Assembly (NCBI GenBank): GCA_031282535.1
Contig: JAITDM010000066.1
Span: 1-9,173, forward strand
Direction of reading: 5' to 3'
Length of the DNA: 9,173 nt
DNA from: Oscillospiraceae bacterium
GTDB taxonomy: Bacteria > Bacillota > Clostridia > Oscillospirales > UBA929
The position numbers and the translations under genes were made by a program. Below are positions 1-5,751 of this stretch, piece by piece (the first letter of the stretch is position 1; each line of letters opens with the position of its first letter). The notes beneath the pieces are model-generated. The model was given only the letters and a program-made list of their open reading frames with translations, made no database searches and had not been told where the DNA came from.

Positions 1-895
1 CGAAATTCATGGAAATAAGAGGCTGCGCCGCCTGTCCGATGCCGCTGTACAAGGCTTGGAACAGCGCGGAAATCGTCGCGACAACACCGAATATCGACAA
101 TTCTTGGCGCCCTCCGTAATGCATAATTTGGTTGTTGAAGATACACACCAAAATGACATTTGCAAAATCAAGCAGACTTGAACCGAAGCCTGTGGCGAAA
201 ATCTTTTTGAAGGCCCGAAACAGTCGATAGGGTTTTACCAATTTCAATCCGCACTTTTTTGAAAAGAAATAGCTGCACAGAACCAATGTCTGTATGCCCG
301 TACCAATTACAGTCGCAATGGCGGCTCCCTCAATCCCCATACCGAGGGGAAAAACCAAAAACCAATCTCCAAAAATATTGAATACTCCGCCCGTGACAAC
401 CGCGCACAGGGCCAGCCCGGGCGCGTTGTCGTTACGGATAAAACAGGCTAAGAATATGGAAAACAGGAAGCAGGGACAAAACATCAAGATCCATTTCGCG
501 TACTTCATAACGAGTGGTATTAAATCTCTGTCCGCGCCGAACCACATAAAAATAGTCTCATAAAAAAATGCGGATGCCGCCCAAAATGCAACCGTCAATA
601 GGCTCAACAAAACCAGAGCGGACGTGAAGTACGCATTGCCCTTTTCTTCGTTTCCCTCCCCTTTTGCCTTACTCATAAGCACCGATCCCCCCATGCCGCA
701 CAGGATTCCCAAACATACGGTTGCTCCATACAGCGGCGAGAATACGGCCATCACTGCGGCTCCGTCCGGCCCCTCCGATTGTCCGACGGCTATCGAATCC
801 ACAAAACTGTAAATCGATATGGCTACGGCGCTTCCCAAAGAAGGGAGCAGATATTTAAAATACAGCTGTTTGACATTGGCCTTTAGCAAGTCCAT
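1..895 (-). CDS. MATE family efflux transporter, 3' end outside the window
   Basis: This is the N-terminal 298 residues of a multidrug and toxin extrusion (MATE) transporter, an inner-membrane antiporter that exports small, often cationic compounds using an ion gradient. Family members have about 450 residues, so roughly the last third lies beyond position 1. The translation begins MDLLKANVKQLYFKYLLPS and continues with SIYSFVDSIAVGQ, GMGGSVLMSKAKGEG and GGVFNIFGDWFLVFPLGMG, the layout of Firmicute MATE proteins, with hydrophobic segments separated by short charged loops. The ATG at 893-895 is chosen because homologues start just before this first helix. A GGAG lies about 10 bases upstream, which is rather far. 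A TTG 36 bases upstream in frame is a weaker alternative. A structured leader and strong promoter lie upstream and probably control it. The family call is secure; the substrate is unknown, and MepA-like is the nearest guess. Confidence 0.9.
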   Translation of the reverse strand, partial: MDLLKANVKQLYFKYLLPSLGSAVAISIYSFVDSIAVGQSEGPDGAAVMAVFSPLYGATVCLGILCGMGGSVLMSKAKGEGNEEKGNAYFTSALVLLSLLTVAFWAASAFFYETIFMWFGADRDLIPLVMKYAKWILMFCPCFLFSIFLACFIRNDNAPGLALCAVVTGGVFNIFGDWFLVFPLGMGIEGAAIATVIGTGIQTLVLCSYFFSKKCGLKLVKPYRLFRAFKKIFATGFGSSLLDFANVILVCIFNNQIMHYGGRQELSIFGVVATISALFQALYSGIGQAAQPLISMNF

Positions 896-971
896 CTGAA
901 GTTTGCTCCATTTTTTATTAAATTTTTCCAAAACTTTCGCATATCGATTCCAAAATTATCCGTTTCCCGGC

Positions 972-1024
972 TGAAAATGAAAACCGGATAAGACAACCGA
1001 ATGACTTTGGCGATCTTATCCGGT
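972..1024 (-). terminator. Intrinsic terminator in the MATE leader (attenuator)
   Basis: On the minus strand ACCGGATAAGA (1014-1024) and TCTTATCCGGT (983-993) form a perfect 11-bp stem with a 20-base loop. It is followed at once by TTTCATTTTC (973-982), a U-rich tail. It lies between the promoter and the start codon at 895, so it would stop transcription before the gene unless an alternative fold wins. The loop contains one strand of the candidate antiterminator stem (998-1011). The interrupted U-tract is slightly imperfect. Confidence 0.65.
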
Positions 1025-1118
1025 GCGGTCACTACGACTACGCGCACCCTCCGATGAGCCAAAGCATTCGACATCTTATCCGGCTGTTGTATTACGGTTA
1101 CAACGCCTCCGATGAATG
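983..1118 (-). promoter_or_regulatory. Structured leader with two copies of an RNA fold, riboswitch-like
   Basis: Read on the minus strand, two segments 58 bases apart share the same outline: CATCGGAGG, a hairpin, then CCGGATAAGAT. Copy A is 1072-1114, with hairpin GTTGTA/TACAAC around the loop ACCGTAA. Copy B is 1012-1056, with hairpin GGTGCG/CGCACC around a 15-base loop. In each, ATC can pair with GAT around an internal loop GGA / GGATAA, while the hairpin sequences differ. That is conservation of fold rather than of bases. A further stem can form between CGAATGCTTTGGC (1058-1070) and GCCAAAGTCATTCG (998-1011), 13 pairs with one bulge, enclosing copy B. The CCGGATAAGA of copy B is also the first arm of the terminator at 983-1024, so the two folds exclude each other. 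Ligand-controlled antitermination of the exporter is the inference. Guanidine riboswitches are known upstream of MATE genes, but the class could not be matched here. Confidence 0.6.
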
Positions 1119-1122
1119 AGTA

Positions 1123-1151
1123 ATTATACCATAGCCTGAGCGCATTGTCAA
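1123..1151 (-). promoter_or_regulatory. Sigma-A type promoter of the MATE gene
   Basis: On the minus strand TTGACA (1146-1151) is followed by a 17-base spacer and TATAAT (1123-1128). A TGG directly before the -10 makes it an extended -10 site. Both hexamers match the consensus exactly. Transcription would begin near 1116, giving the MATE gene a leader of about 220 bases. It starts only about 50 bases past the end of the esterase gene, so the MATE gene need not depend on read-through from that gene. Confidence 0.85.
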
Positions 1152-1202
1152 TGTAAATTTTTAGAGAATCATTTGACTGCTTGGTGTGGTATAGGACCTC
1201 GT

Positions 1203-2120
1203 TTATAGTGAAGCGCGAACACCTTGTTCAAACTCTTTTTCGCTTCGCAAATATGCCACCATGTCGTCTATGATATTCGAACAGCCTATGGAATCAGGAT
1301 TGTAAATAATTTCCATGTGCCCCAACGCATCATTTGTTTGATAATTCAAGTGGTTTTCGATTGTCTTTTCATCTAAAATCCGTTTGAACGCTCTTGTCAT
1401 ATGCCTCAATTCGTCTTTTTCATTGCTGATCAAGAATGTCTTAGGCAGAGTAGACAACTCCGCTATCTGATTCCATATCATATTGTTGTATTTGATATCG
1501 CGCCGATACCCTTTGTGGAAAACCATCGTCCGCATACCCCAATAACCAATGCCATGCTGATAGAAGGTCATCATTCCACAATCAAGCACAATTCCTTTAT
1601 ATGGGACAAAACTGTGCCCGTTTATATCAAACACCTTGCGCAAGCGGGGGCTTTGCGCAGTCAAAGCTTCTATTGCGGCGAGGACTGCACCCGCCGAATG
1701 ACCGCAAATGAAAATTTCATTACGACTGCCGTTGTATTCTTCCAGATGGTCTCTCACCCATTCTGTAGCGAGTGCAATATCTTGTATCTGGTCAGTAACT
1801 TTTACATCGGAAAGGGCCAGCCGGTAATTCAGATTGAATACCAAAAATCCGCGTTTTACCATGTGAAAACAAAACAGACGATCCGATTCTTTATCGCCGC
1901 TCATGAAGCCACCGCCATGTATATCGATAAGCACAGGCAATTTTTGGGATCCAACAGACGGATAGTAAACATCCAAAGAATTCCTGCTGTCCCCCTGTGC
2001 ATAATATACATCCCTTTGCTGATGCACTCCTTCGGGGAACAATTTATTTGAGAATCTCGCTTGATCGGATTTGTCCCAAGAGGCAAGCAGTTTGTTCACA
2101 AAATAGCTTCGCAGTCCCAT
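1203..2120 (-). CDS. Alpha/beta hydrolase, HSL-type esterase/lipase
   Basis: This 305-residue protein is an alpha/beta-hydrolase of the hormone-sensitive-lipase type, which cleaves carboxylic esters such as short acyl or acetyl esters. The oxyanion-hole motif HGGGF is at residues 68-72 and the nucleophile elbow GHSAG at 140-144, with Ser142 catalytic. Asp236 in NEKDE and His268 in LGHME fit as the other triad members. The length is usual for the family. No signal peptide or membrane segment is seen, so it is probably cytoplasmic. The ATG at 2118-2120 is supported by AAGGAGG nine bases upstream. It is transcribed toward the MATE gene but that gene has its own promoter, so a functional link is not established. 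The substrate is unknown. No convincing promoter of its own was found directly upstream. All catalytic residues are present and the family call is firm. Confidence 0.88.
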   Translation of the reverse strand: MGLRSYFVNKLLASWDKSDQARFSNKLFPEGVHQQRDVYYAQGDSRNSLDVYYPSVGSQKLPVLIDIHGGGFMSGDKESDRLFCFHMVKRGFLVFNLNYRLALSDVKVTDQIQDIALATEWVRDHLEEYNGSRNEIFICGHSAGAVLAAIEALTAQSPRLRKVFDINGHSFVPYKGIVLDCGMMTFYQHGIGYWGMRTMVFHKGYRRDIKYNNMIWNQIAELSTLPKTFLISNEKDELRHMTRAFKRILDEKTIENHLNYQTNDALGHMEIIYNPDSIGCSNIIDDMVAYLRSEKEFEQGVRASL

Positions 2121-2209
2121 TGCTCAATGCCTCCTTCATGAGCGCGATTCCTTTCCATTGGGCCTTATCATCTCCCAATAACCCAATGAAATTTTTCAGA
2201 CAAAACCCA

Positions 2210-2247
2210 TTGACAGATTCTAAATTATGTATTAAAATAAGTACATA
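2210..2247 (+). promoter_or_regulatory. Promoter of the antitoxin-like gene with overlapping palindrome
   Basis: TTGACA (2210-2215), a 17-base spacer and TAAAAT (2233-2238) form a good promoter about 38 bases before the TTG start at 2276. The -10 lies inside an inverted repeat, TATGTA (2226-2231) and TACATA (2242-2247), separated by 10 bases. Phd/YefM antitoxins commonly repress their own promoters by binding such palindromes, so this may be the autoregulatory operator. The operator role is inference from position. Confidence 0.6.
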
Positions 2248-2275
2248 TATTGAGTTCGAAAAGGGGTGCGTAAGT

Positions 2276-2464
2276 TTGGTAGCGTTAAGAACGATAGATG
2301 TAAGAAATGATTTCAAGAGGGTGAGCGATATTATACGCTCCGGGGAAAAGGTCTTGATCGCCCGTCCTCACAATGAAAACCTTGTTGTTTTGAGCGAAAA
2401 GGAGTATAACGAGCTCGAAAAAGCACGCCACAACGCGGAGTATAAAGGGCACTACGAAGATTAA
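2276..2464 (+). CDS. Phd/YefM-like type II antitoxin, no toxin visible
   Basis: This 62-residue protein has the layout of Phd/YefM (prevent-host-death) antitoxins. These bind DNA with their N-terminal half and neutralise a partner toxin with their C-terminal half. The N-terminus MVALRTIDVRNDFKRVSDII is followed by SGEKVLIARPHNENLVVLSEKEYNEL, resembling the family's GEPVIITRxxxxNVVLLSEEEYxxL. The charged tail 48-62 would be the toxin-binding end. The TTG at 2276 is chosen because AAGGGG (2261-2266) lies nine bases before it and the conserved fold begins there; the frame stays open further upstream but without family similarity. Downstream, where a RelE/YoeB or Doc toxin would normally follow, no plausible frame exists up to 2890. 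It is therefore an orphan antitoxin, a solitary regulator or a relic. Its own promoter and a palindrome lie upstream. Confidence 0.7.
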   Translation: MVALRTIDVRNDFKRVSDIIRSGEKVLIARPHNENLVVLSEKEYNELEKARHNAEYKGHYED

Positions 2465-2554
2465 AAGTCCCCTTGCGAAGTAGGATTGCGATTCAGTGTG
2501 ACGCTTATTTCGTCAACACACATCGGTCCTTCGCTTCCCGGCCCTGTTTCAACC

Positions 2555-2583
2555 AGTATACCACAAAGTCGGCACCCACTCAA
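2555..2583 (-). promoter_or_regulatory. Leftward promoter-like site antisense to the antitoxin gene
   Basis: On the minus strand TTGAGT (2578-2583), a 17-base spacer and TATACT (2555-2560) resemble a sigma-A promoter. TGG before the -10 gives an extended -10. A transcript from about 2548 would run antisense through the antitoxin gene toward the esterase gene. It could drive the esterase, make an antisense RNA, or express a 20-codon frame at 2461-2523. It is judged by sequence match only. Confidence 0.45.
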
Positions 2584-2589
2584 TCCACC

Positions 2590-2659
2590 AAAAAATATTT
2601 GCCGCCCCGTGTGAAGCGAATCCTTATTTCAACAAAAGGATTCGCTTCACACGGGGCGG
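2590..2659 (-). terminator. Perfect 24-bp inverted repeat, leftward intrinsic terminator
   Basis: The arms at 2602-2625 and 2636-2659 are exact reverse complements, 24 bp with a 10-base loop and GC-rich outer ends. On the minus strand the stem is followed by CAAATATTTTTT (2590-2601), a typical U-tract. On the plus strand the following bases are not T-rich. It therefore reads as a strong leftward terminator. No leftward gene lies to its right in the window, which leaves it without an obvious client. A short mobile-element relic is an alternative reading. Confidence 0.6.
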
Positions 2660-2675
2660 TCGGTACATCGTGGCT

Positions 2676-2731
2676 CCCTATATGGCATGCAATATAGTAT
2701 ATATGTACCATATATCACACTTCATATAGGG
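2676..2731. repeat. Cluster of ATATG/CATAT palindromes, candidate operator
   Basis: CCCTATATG (2676-2684) and CATATAGGG (2723-2731) are exact inverted copies. Between them lies a second palindrome, ATATATG-TAC-CATATAT (2699-2715), and TATATGG (2679-2685) is also repeated inverted as CCATATA (2708-2714). The cluster sits 34 to 89 bases upstream of the -35 of the transporter operon. That is a usual place for an activator or repressor to bind. The binding role is inference, and no regulator gene is visible in the window. Confidence 0.4.
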
Positions 2732-2764
2732 CAACATGCCCCATAACATGAACAGGAATTTCTA

Positions 2765-2793
2765 TTGACAAATGCCCGGCGCTCCGCTATACT
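2765..2793 (+). promoter_or_regulatory. Sigma-A type promoter of the transporter operon
   Basis: TTGACA (2765-2770), a 17-base spacer and TATACT (2788-2793) match the consensus closely. Transcription would begin near 2800, leaving a leader of about 94 bases before the first permease gene. No terminator or second clear promoter is seen through 9173, so the whole operon could be read from here. Confidence 0.82.
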
Positions 2794-2823
2794 GAATTTC
2801 AAAACAATATCATATTAATTTAC

Positions 2824-2854
2824 TAGGAAAATATTCCCCCACCCTTTTTTCCTA
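2824..2854 (+). repeat. Inverted repeat in the operon's 5' leader
   Basis: TAGGAAAA (2824-2831) and TTTTCCTA (2847-2854) are exact inverted copies around a pyrimidine-rich 15-base loop. In the RNA they could form a modest stem 40 bases before the start codon at 2894. The C-rich loop could also pair loosely with the G-rich run at 2864-2873. A regulatory role is possible but nothing more specific can be said. Confidence 0.3.
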
Positions 2855-2893
2855 TCCTGACGCCGGGCGGGGCGGTGTTTTGGGAGGTGTGGC

Positions 2894-3850
2894 ATGACCC
2901 GATATGTCCTCAAGCGGATGGCCCTGATGATCCCGGTCATCCTCGGCATCTCGCTCCTCATCTTCGCGATTTTGGAGTTTTCCCCCGGCGACCCCGCGAC
3001 CATTCTGCTCGGAGACCGCGCGCCGCAGGAGAGTATCGACGCGCTGCGGGAGCAGATGGGACTGAACCGCCCCTTCTTCGTCCGGTACGCGGACTTCCTT
3101 GTCGACGCGCTCCGGGGGGATTTCGGGGTCTCTTACCGCACCAAACTGCCGGTGTTTGACGAGATCATGGCGCGCCTGCCCACCACCCTCATCCTGGCCG
3201 TGGGCGCCATCGTGCTGACAGTCCTTGTCGGCCTGCCCATCGGCGTGCTGTCGGCGGTGAAGCAGTACTCCCTGGTCGACAGCGTCACACTGGCGGGGGC
3301 GCTGATCCTCACCTCGATGCCGGGGTTCTGGCTTGGCACGGTGCTGATCCTCGTGTTTGCCCTGGCGCTGGGCTGGCTGCCCGCCACCGGCGGGGCCTCC
3401 TTCTCCGGATTCATCCTGCCGTGGATCACACTGTCGGCCTCTCAGATCGCCTCGCTAATCCGGATGACCCGCTCCAATATGCTGGAGGTGATCCGGGCGG
3501 ACTACATCAAAATGGCCCGGGCCAAAGGCGCGCCGGAGAAAACCGTCATCGTGCGCCACGCGCTGCGCAACGCGCTGATGCCCATCGTCACCATCATCGG
3601 GCTGAACTTCAGCGCCCTGCTCGGCGGCACCATGATCATCGAGAGCGTGTTCGCCCTGCCGGGGCTCGGCACCCTGGCCGTGATCTCCGTGCGGCAGAAA
3701 GACATCCCGATGGTGATGGCGGAGGTGTTGTTCATCGCCCTGATCGGAGGGCTCATCAACCTGCTGGTGGATGTGCTGTACGTCTACATCGACCCCCGGC
3801 TGAAGTCGCAGTATGTGAGGCCGGTGGGGGGAAGGAGAGGAGCGCGTTGA
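2894..3850 (+). CDS. dppB: Peptide/nickel-type ABC transporter permease (DppB/OppB family)
   Basis: This 318-residue inner-membrane protein is the first of two permeases forming the channel of a Dpp/Opp-type importer. It begins MTRYVLKRMALMIPVILGIS with a first membrane helix at about 10-29. The motif FSPGDPA follows at 29-35, then a long extracellular segment with REQMGLNRPFFVRYADF and GDFGVSYRT, all typical of DppB. Further hydrophobic helices lie at about 98-121, 131-161, 230-254 and 272-298. The EAA loop that docks the ATPase is at about 203-225 (DYIKMARAKGAPEK...RHALRNAL). Length matches the family's roughly 310-335. The ATG is supported by GGAGGT five bases upstream. The last four bases overlap the TTG start of the next permease. 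The gene symbol is at family level only; the solute may be peptides, nickel complexes or another small molecule. Confidence 0.93.
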   Translation: MTRYVLKRMALMIPVILGISLLIFAILEFSPGDPATILLGDRAPQESIDALREQMGLNRPFFVRYADFLVDALRGDFGVSYRTKLPVFDEIMARLPTTLILAVGAIVLTVLVGLPIGVLSAVKQYSLVDSVTLAGALILTSMPGFWLGTVLILVFALALGWLPATGGASFSGFILPWITLSASQIASLIRMTRSNMLEVIRADYIKMARAKGAPEKTVIVRHALRNALMPIVTIIGLNFSALLGGTMIIESVFALPGLGTLAVISVRQKDIPMVMAEVLFIALIGGLINLLVDVLYVYIDPRLKSQYVRPVGGRRGAR

Positions 3851-4725
3851 CACACGATCTCACCGCGACCGTCAAAAAACGCAGCCGGCTGACGACCGTG
3901 GCCCTGCGGTTTAAGAAAAACCGGATGGCCATGTTCGGACTCGCCGTCCTGCTCATCCTGCTGGCCGTGGCCGCCTCGGCCGATCTGTTCCTGGACTACG
4001 CCCGCGACGCCGTCGCGCAGAACATGTCCGAACGGCTGCAGGGCCCCGGCCCCGGGCACTGGTTCGGAACCGACCAGTACGGACGGGACATCTTTGCCCG
4101 CATCGTCTACGGCGCGCGCATCTCTCTGTCCATGAGCCTGCTCGTCATCTCGGTCTCCACCGTCCTCGGCGCCGCGATCGGCGGCGCGGCGGCCTTCTAC
4201 GGGGGGCGCCTCGACAACTTGCTGATGCGCGTCGTCGACGTCTTCTACGCCGTCCCCTTCAACCTGCTCGCCATCTGCATCGTCGCGTCCCTGGGCTCCG
4301 GGCTCGTCAATCTGGCCATCGCCTGCATCGTCGGCGTCGTGCCGGGGTTCGCCCGGATCTTCCGCGCCTCCATCATGCCGGTGAAAGAACAGGAATTCAT
4401 CGAGGCGGCCCGGGCCTGCGGCACCAAAAACCGCCGCATCTTCCTGCGCCACGTGCTGCCCAACGCCGTGGGACCCATCATCGTACAGGCGACGCTCCAT
4501 CTGGCCCAGACCATCCTCGCCATCTCCGGCCTCAGCTACATCGGGCTCGGCATCGAATCCCCCATGCCGGAGTGGGGCGCCATGCTGAGCGAGGGGAAAA
4601 ACTTTTTCCGCGACTTTCCCCACCTGGTGCTGATCCCCGGCGTCGCCATCATCAGCGCCGCCATGTCGCTGAACCTGATCGGCGACGGCCTGCGCGACGC
4701 GCTGGACCCCAAATTGAAGAATTGA
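3847..4725 (+). CDS. dppC: Peptide/nickel-type ABC transporter permease (DppC/OppC family)
   Basis: This 292-residue protein is the second membrane subunit of the importer. A basic N-terminus (KKRSRL, RFKKNRMAM) precedes the first helix at about 28-46, as usual in DppC. The family signature HWFGTDQYGRDIFARIVYGAR starts at residue 71. The EAA loop is at about 181-206 (EFIEAARACG...RHVLPNA), and AISGLSYIGLG and NLIGDGLRDALDP mark the C-terminal end. The start is TTG at 3847, whose last two bases share the TGA stop of dppB. AGGAG (3833-3837) lies nine bases upstream, and the KKNRMAMFG start region fits homologues. The frame stays open far upstream inside dppB, but that part is a GC-rich shadow and not part of the protein. 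The next gene begins 42 bases later. The overlap suggests translational coupling with dppB. Confidence 0.92.
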   Translation: MTHDLTATVKKRSRLTTVALRFKKNRMAMFGLAVLLILLAVAASADLFLDYARDAVAQNMSERLQGPGPGHWFGTDQYGRDIFARIVYGARISLSMSLLVISVSTVLGAAIGGAAAFYGGRLDNLLMRVVDVFYAVPFNLLAICIVASLGSGLVNLAIACIVGVVPGFARIFRASIMPVKEQEFIEAARACGTKNRRIFLRHVLPNAVGPIIVQATLHLAQTILAISGLSYIGLGIESPMPEWGAMLSEGKNFFRDFPHLVLIPGVAIISAAMSLNLIGDGLRDALDPKLKN

Positions 4726-4767
4726 ATCGATGGTATTTTACACCCCTGTACGGGAGGAGGGCGACAG

Positions 4768-5751
4768 ATGCAGACAGACGAACTGCTGCGCATTGAGGAC
4801 CTGTGGGTTCGCTACCGGACGGATGAGACCGTCGTCCACGCGGTAAACGGCGTCACCCTCGGCCTGCGGCGCGGGCAAACCCTGGGCCTCGTGGGCGAAA
4901 CCGGCGCGGGCAAAACGACGACCGCGCTCAGCATCCTCCGTCTGCTGCCCGCCGGCACCGGACAGGTGACAGGCGGCCGCGTCCTCTTCGACGGGAGCGA
5001 CCTGCTCGCCAAACGGCCGTCCGAGATGCTCGGTTACCGGGGCAATAGAATCTCCATGATTTTTCAGGATCCGATGACCAGCCTCAACCCCGTCATGACG
5101 GTGGGAGAACAGGTGGCGGAGATTCTGGAATTGCACGCCCCCAAAGGCCGGTCCCGGACGTCCGCCCGCGTGGACGAGATGTTCGAGATGGTGGGCATTC
5201 CGGCGAGCCGCAAGCACGAATACCCGCACCAGTTCTCGGGCGGGATGAAACAGCGCGTGGTCATCGCGATCTCGTTGGCTTGCGAGCCGGAGCTCCTCAT
5301 CGCCGACGAGCCGACGACCGCTCTGGACGTCACGATCCAGGCGCAGGTGCTGGCCATGATGCGGCGCCTCCGGGAGCAGCTGGGCACCGCCCTGCTGATG
5401 ATCACCCACGACCTGGGCGTCGTCGCCCAGACCTGTGACCACGTGGCGGTGATGTACGCCGGGGAGATTGTGGAAACCGGCACCATCTTTGACGTGTTCG
5501 GCGACGGGCCGCACCATCCCTACACCGACGGACTGTTCGGCTCACTCCCCCACCTGGCGTCGGACGCCGCGCGTCTGCGCCCCATCGAGGGGCTCATGCC
5601 GGACCCCGCCCGTCTGCCGGCCGGCTGTAAGTTCCACCCCCGCTGCCCCCGCTGTCTGGCACACTGCCGGCAGACGCCGCCGCCCGATACGGCGCGGGGC
5701 ACGCACCGCATCCGGTGCCATCTGTGGGCCGAAGGGGGCGTATCCGTATGA
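4768..5751 (+). CDS. dppD: Oligopeptide/dipeptide ABC transporter ATP-binding protein (DppD/OppD family)
   Basis: This 327-residue cytoplasmic ATPase is one of two that power the importer. Walker A GETGAGKTT is at 43-51, the Q-loop glutamine at 100, the signature FSGGMKQR at 156-163 and Walker B LLIADE at 176-181. The D-loop ALD and the switch histidine at 214 (ITHDLG) follow. The C-terminal oligopeptide-transporter extension, from about 245, ends in a cysteine-rich stretch with Cys287, 293, 296, 300 and 317. In related proteins this region can hold an iron-sulphur cluster; that is family knowledge, not shown here. ATG 4768 follows GGGAGGAGGG (4752-4761). Its stop overlaps the next start in ATGA, so it is coupled to dppF. 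All residues needed for ATP hydrolysis are present. Confidence 0.95.
   Translation: MQTDELLRIEDLWVRYRTDETVVHAVNGVTLGLRRGQTLGLVGETGAGKTTTALSILRLLPAGTGQVTGGRVLFDGSDLLAKRPSEMLGYRGNRISMIFQDPMTSLNPVMTVGEQVAEILELHAPKGRSRTSARVDEMFEMVGIPASRKHEYPHQFSGGMKQRVVIAISLACEPELLIADEPTTALDVTIQAQVLAMMRRLREQLGTALLMITHDLGVVAQTCDHVAVMYAGEIVETGTIFDVFGDGPHHPYTDGLFGSLPHLASDAARLRPIEGLMPDPARLPAGCKFHPRCPRCLAHCRQTPPPDTARGTHRIRCHLWAEGGVSV

Larger units (their letters stand above)
2465..2764. other. Non-coding junction region between two gene blocks
   Basis: No convincing gene is seen here on either strand; the frames that exist run through the long inverted repeat or lack ribosome-binding sites. The stretch carries a leftward promoter-like site (2555-2583), a perfect 24-bp inverted repeat (2602-2659) and an AT-rich palindrome cluster (2676-2731). 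Base composition turns from moderate to high GC just after it. It looks like an intergenic boundary where unrelated segments meet. Confidence 0.6.

Noticed and set aside
294..812. Rightward frames of 89 and 62 codons
   Set aside because: They lie opposite the MATE gene, whose translation fits its family throughout.
883..1074. A 63-codon leftward frame inside the MATE leader
   Set aside because: It runs through the terminator and repeat structure, overlaps the MATE start in another frame, has no good ribosome-binding site and no family resemblance. The repeated PDK in its translation comes from the repeated RNA motif.
1072..1114. The leader repeats read as a CRISPR or tandem DNA repeat
   Set aside because: There are only two copies, the segments diverge in the hairpin while keeping pairing, and they sit between a promoter and a gene, which fits RNA structure better.
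1401..2051. A 216-codon rightward frame
   Set aside because: It is antisense to the esterase gene, which has all catalytic motifs and a ribosome-binding site.
2473..2697. A 74-codon rightward frame after the antitoxin gene, considered as a toxin
   Set aside because: It passes through both arms of the 24-bp inverted repeat, has no ribosome-binding site and resembles no toxin family.
3421..3846. N-terminal extension of the second permease
   Set aside because: The frame is open but low-complexity (rich in R, H, A, G), it overlaps dppB completely, and the family fold begins at the TTG at 3847.
3784..4623. Long leftward frame across dppC
   Set aside because: It is a GC-rich shadow frame opposite a well-recognised gene; similar ones at 4738-5517, 5468-6727, 6758-7390, 7541-8254 and 8266-9081 were set aside for the same reason.
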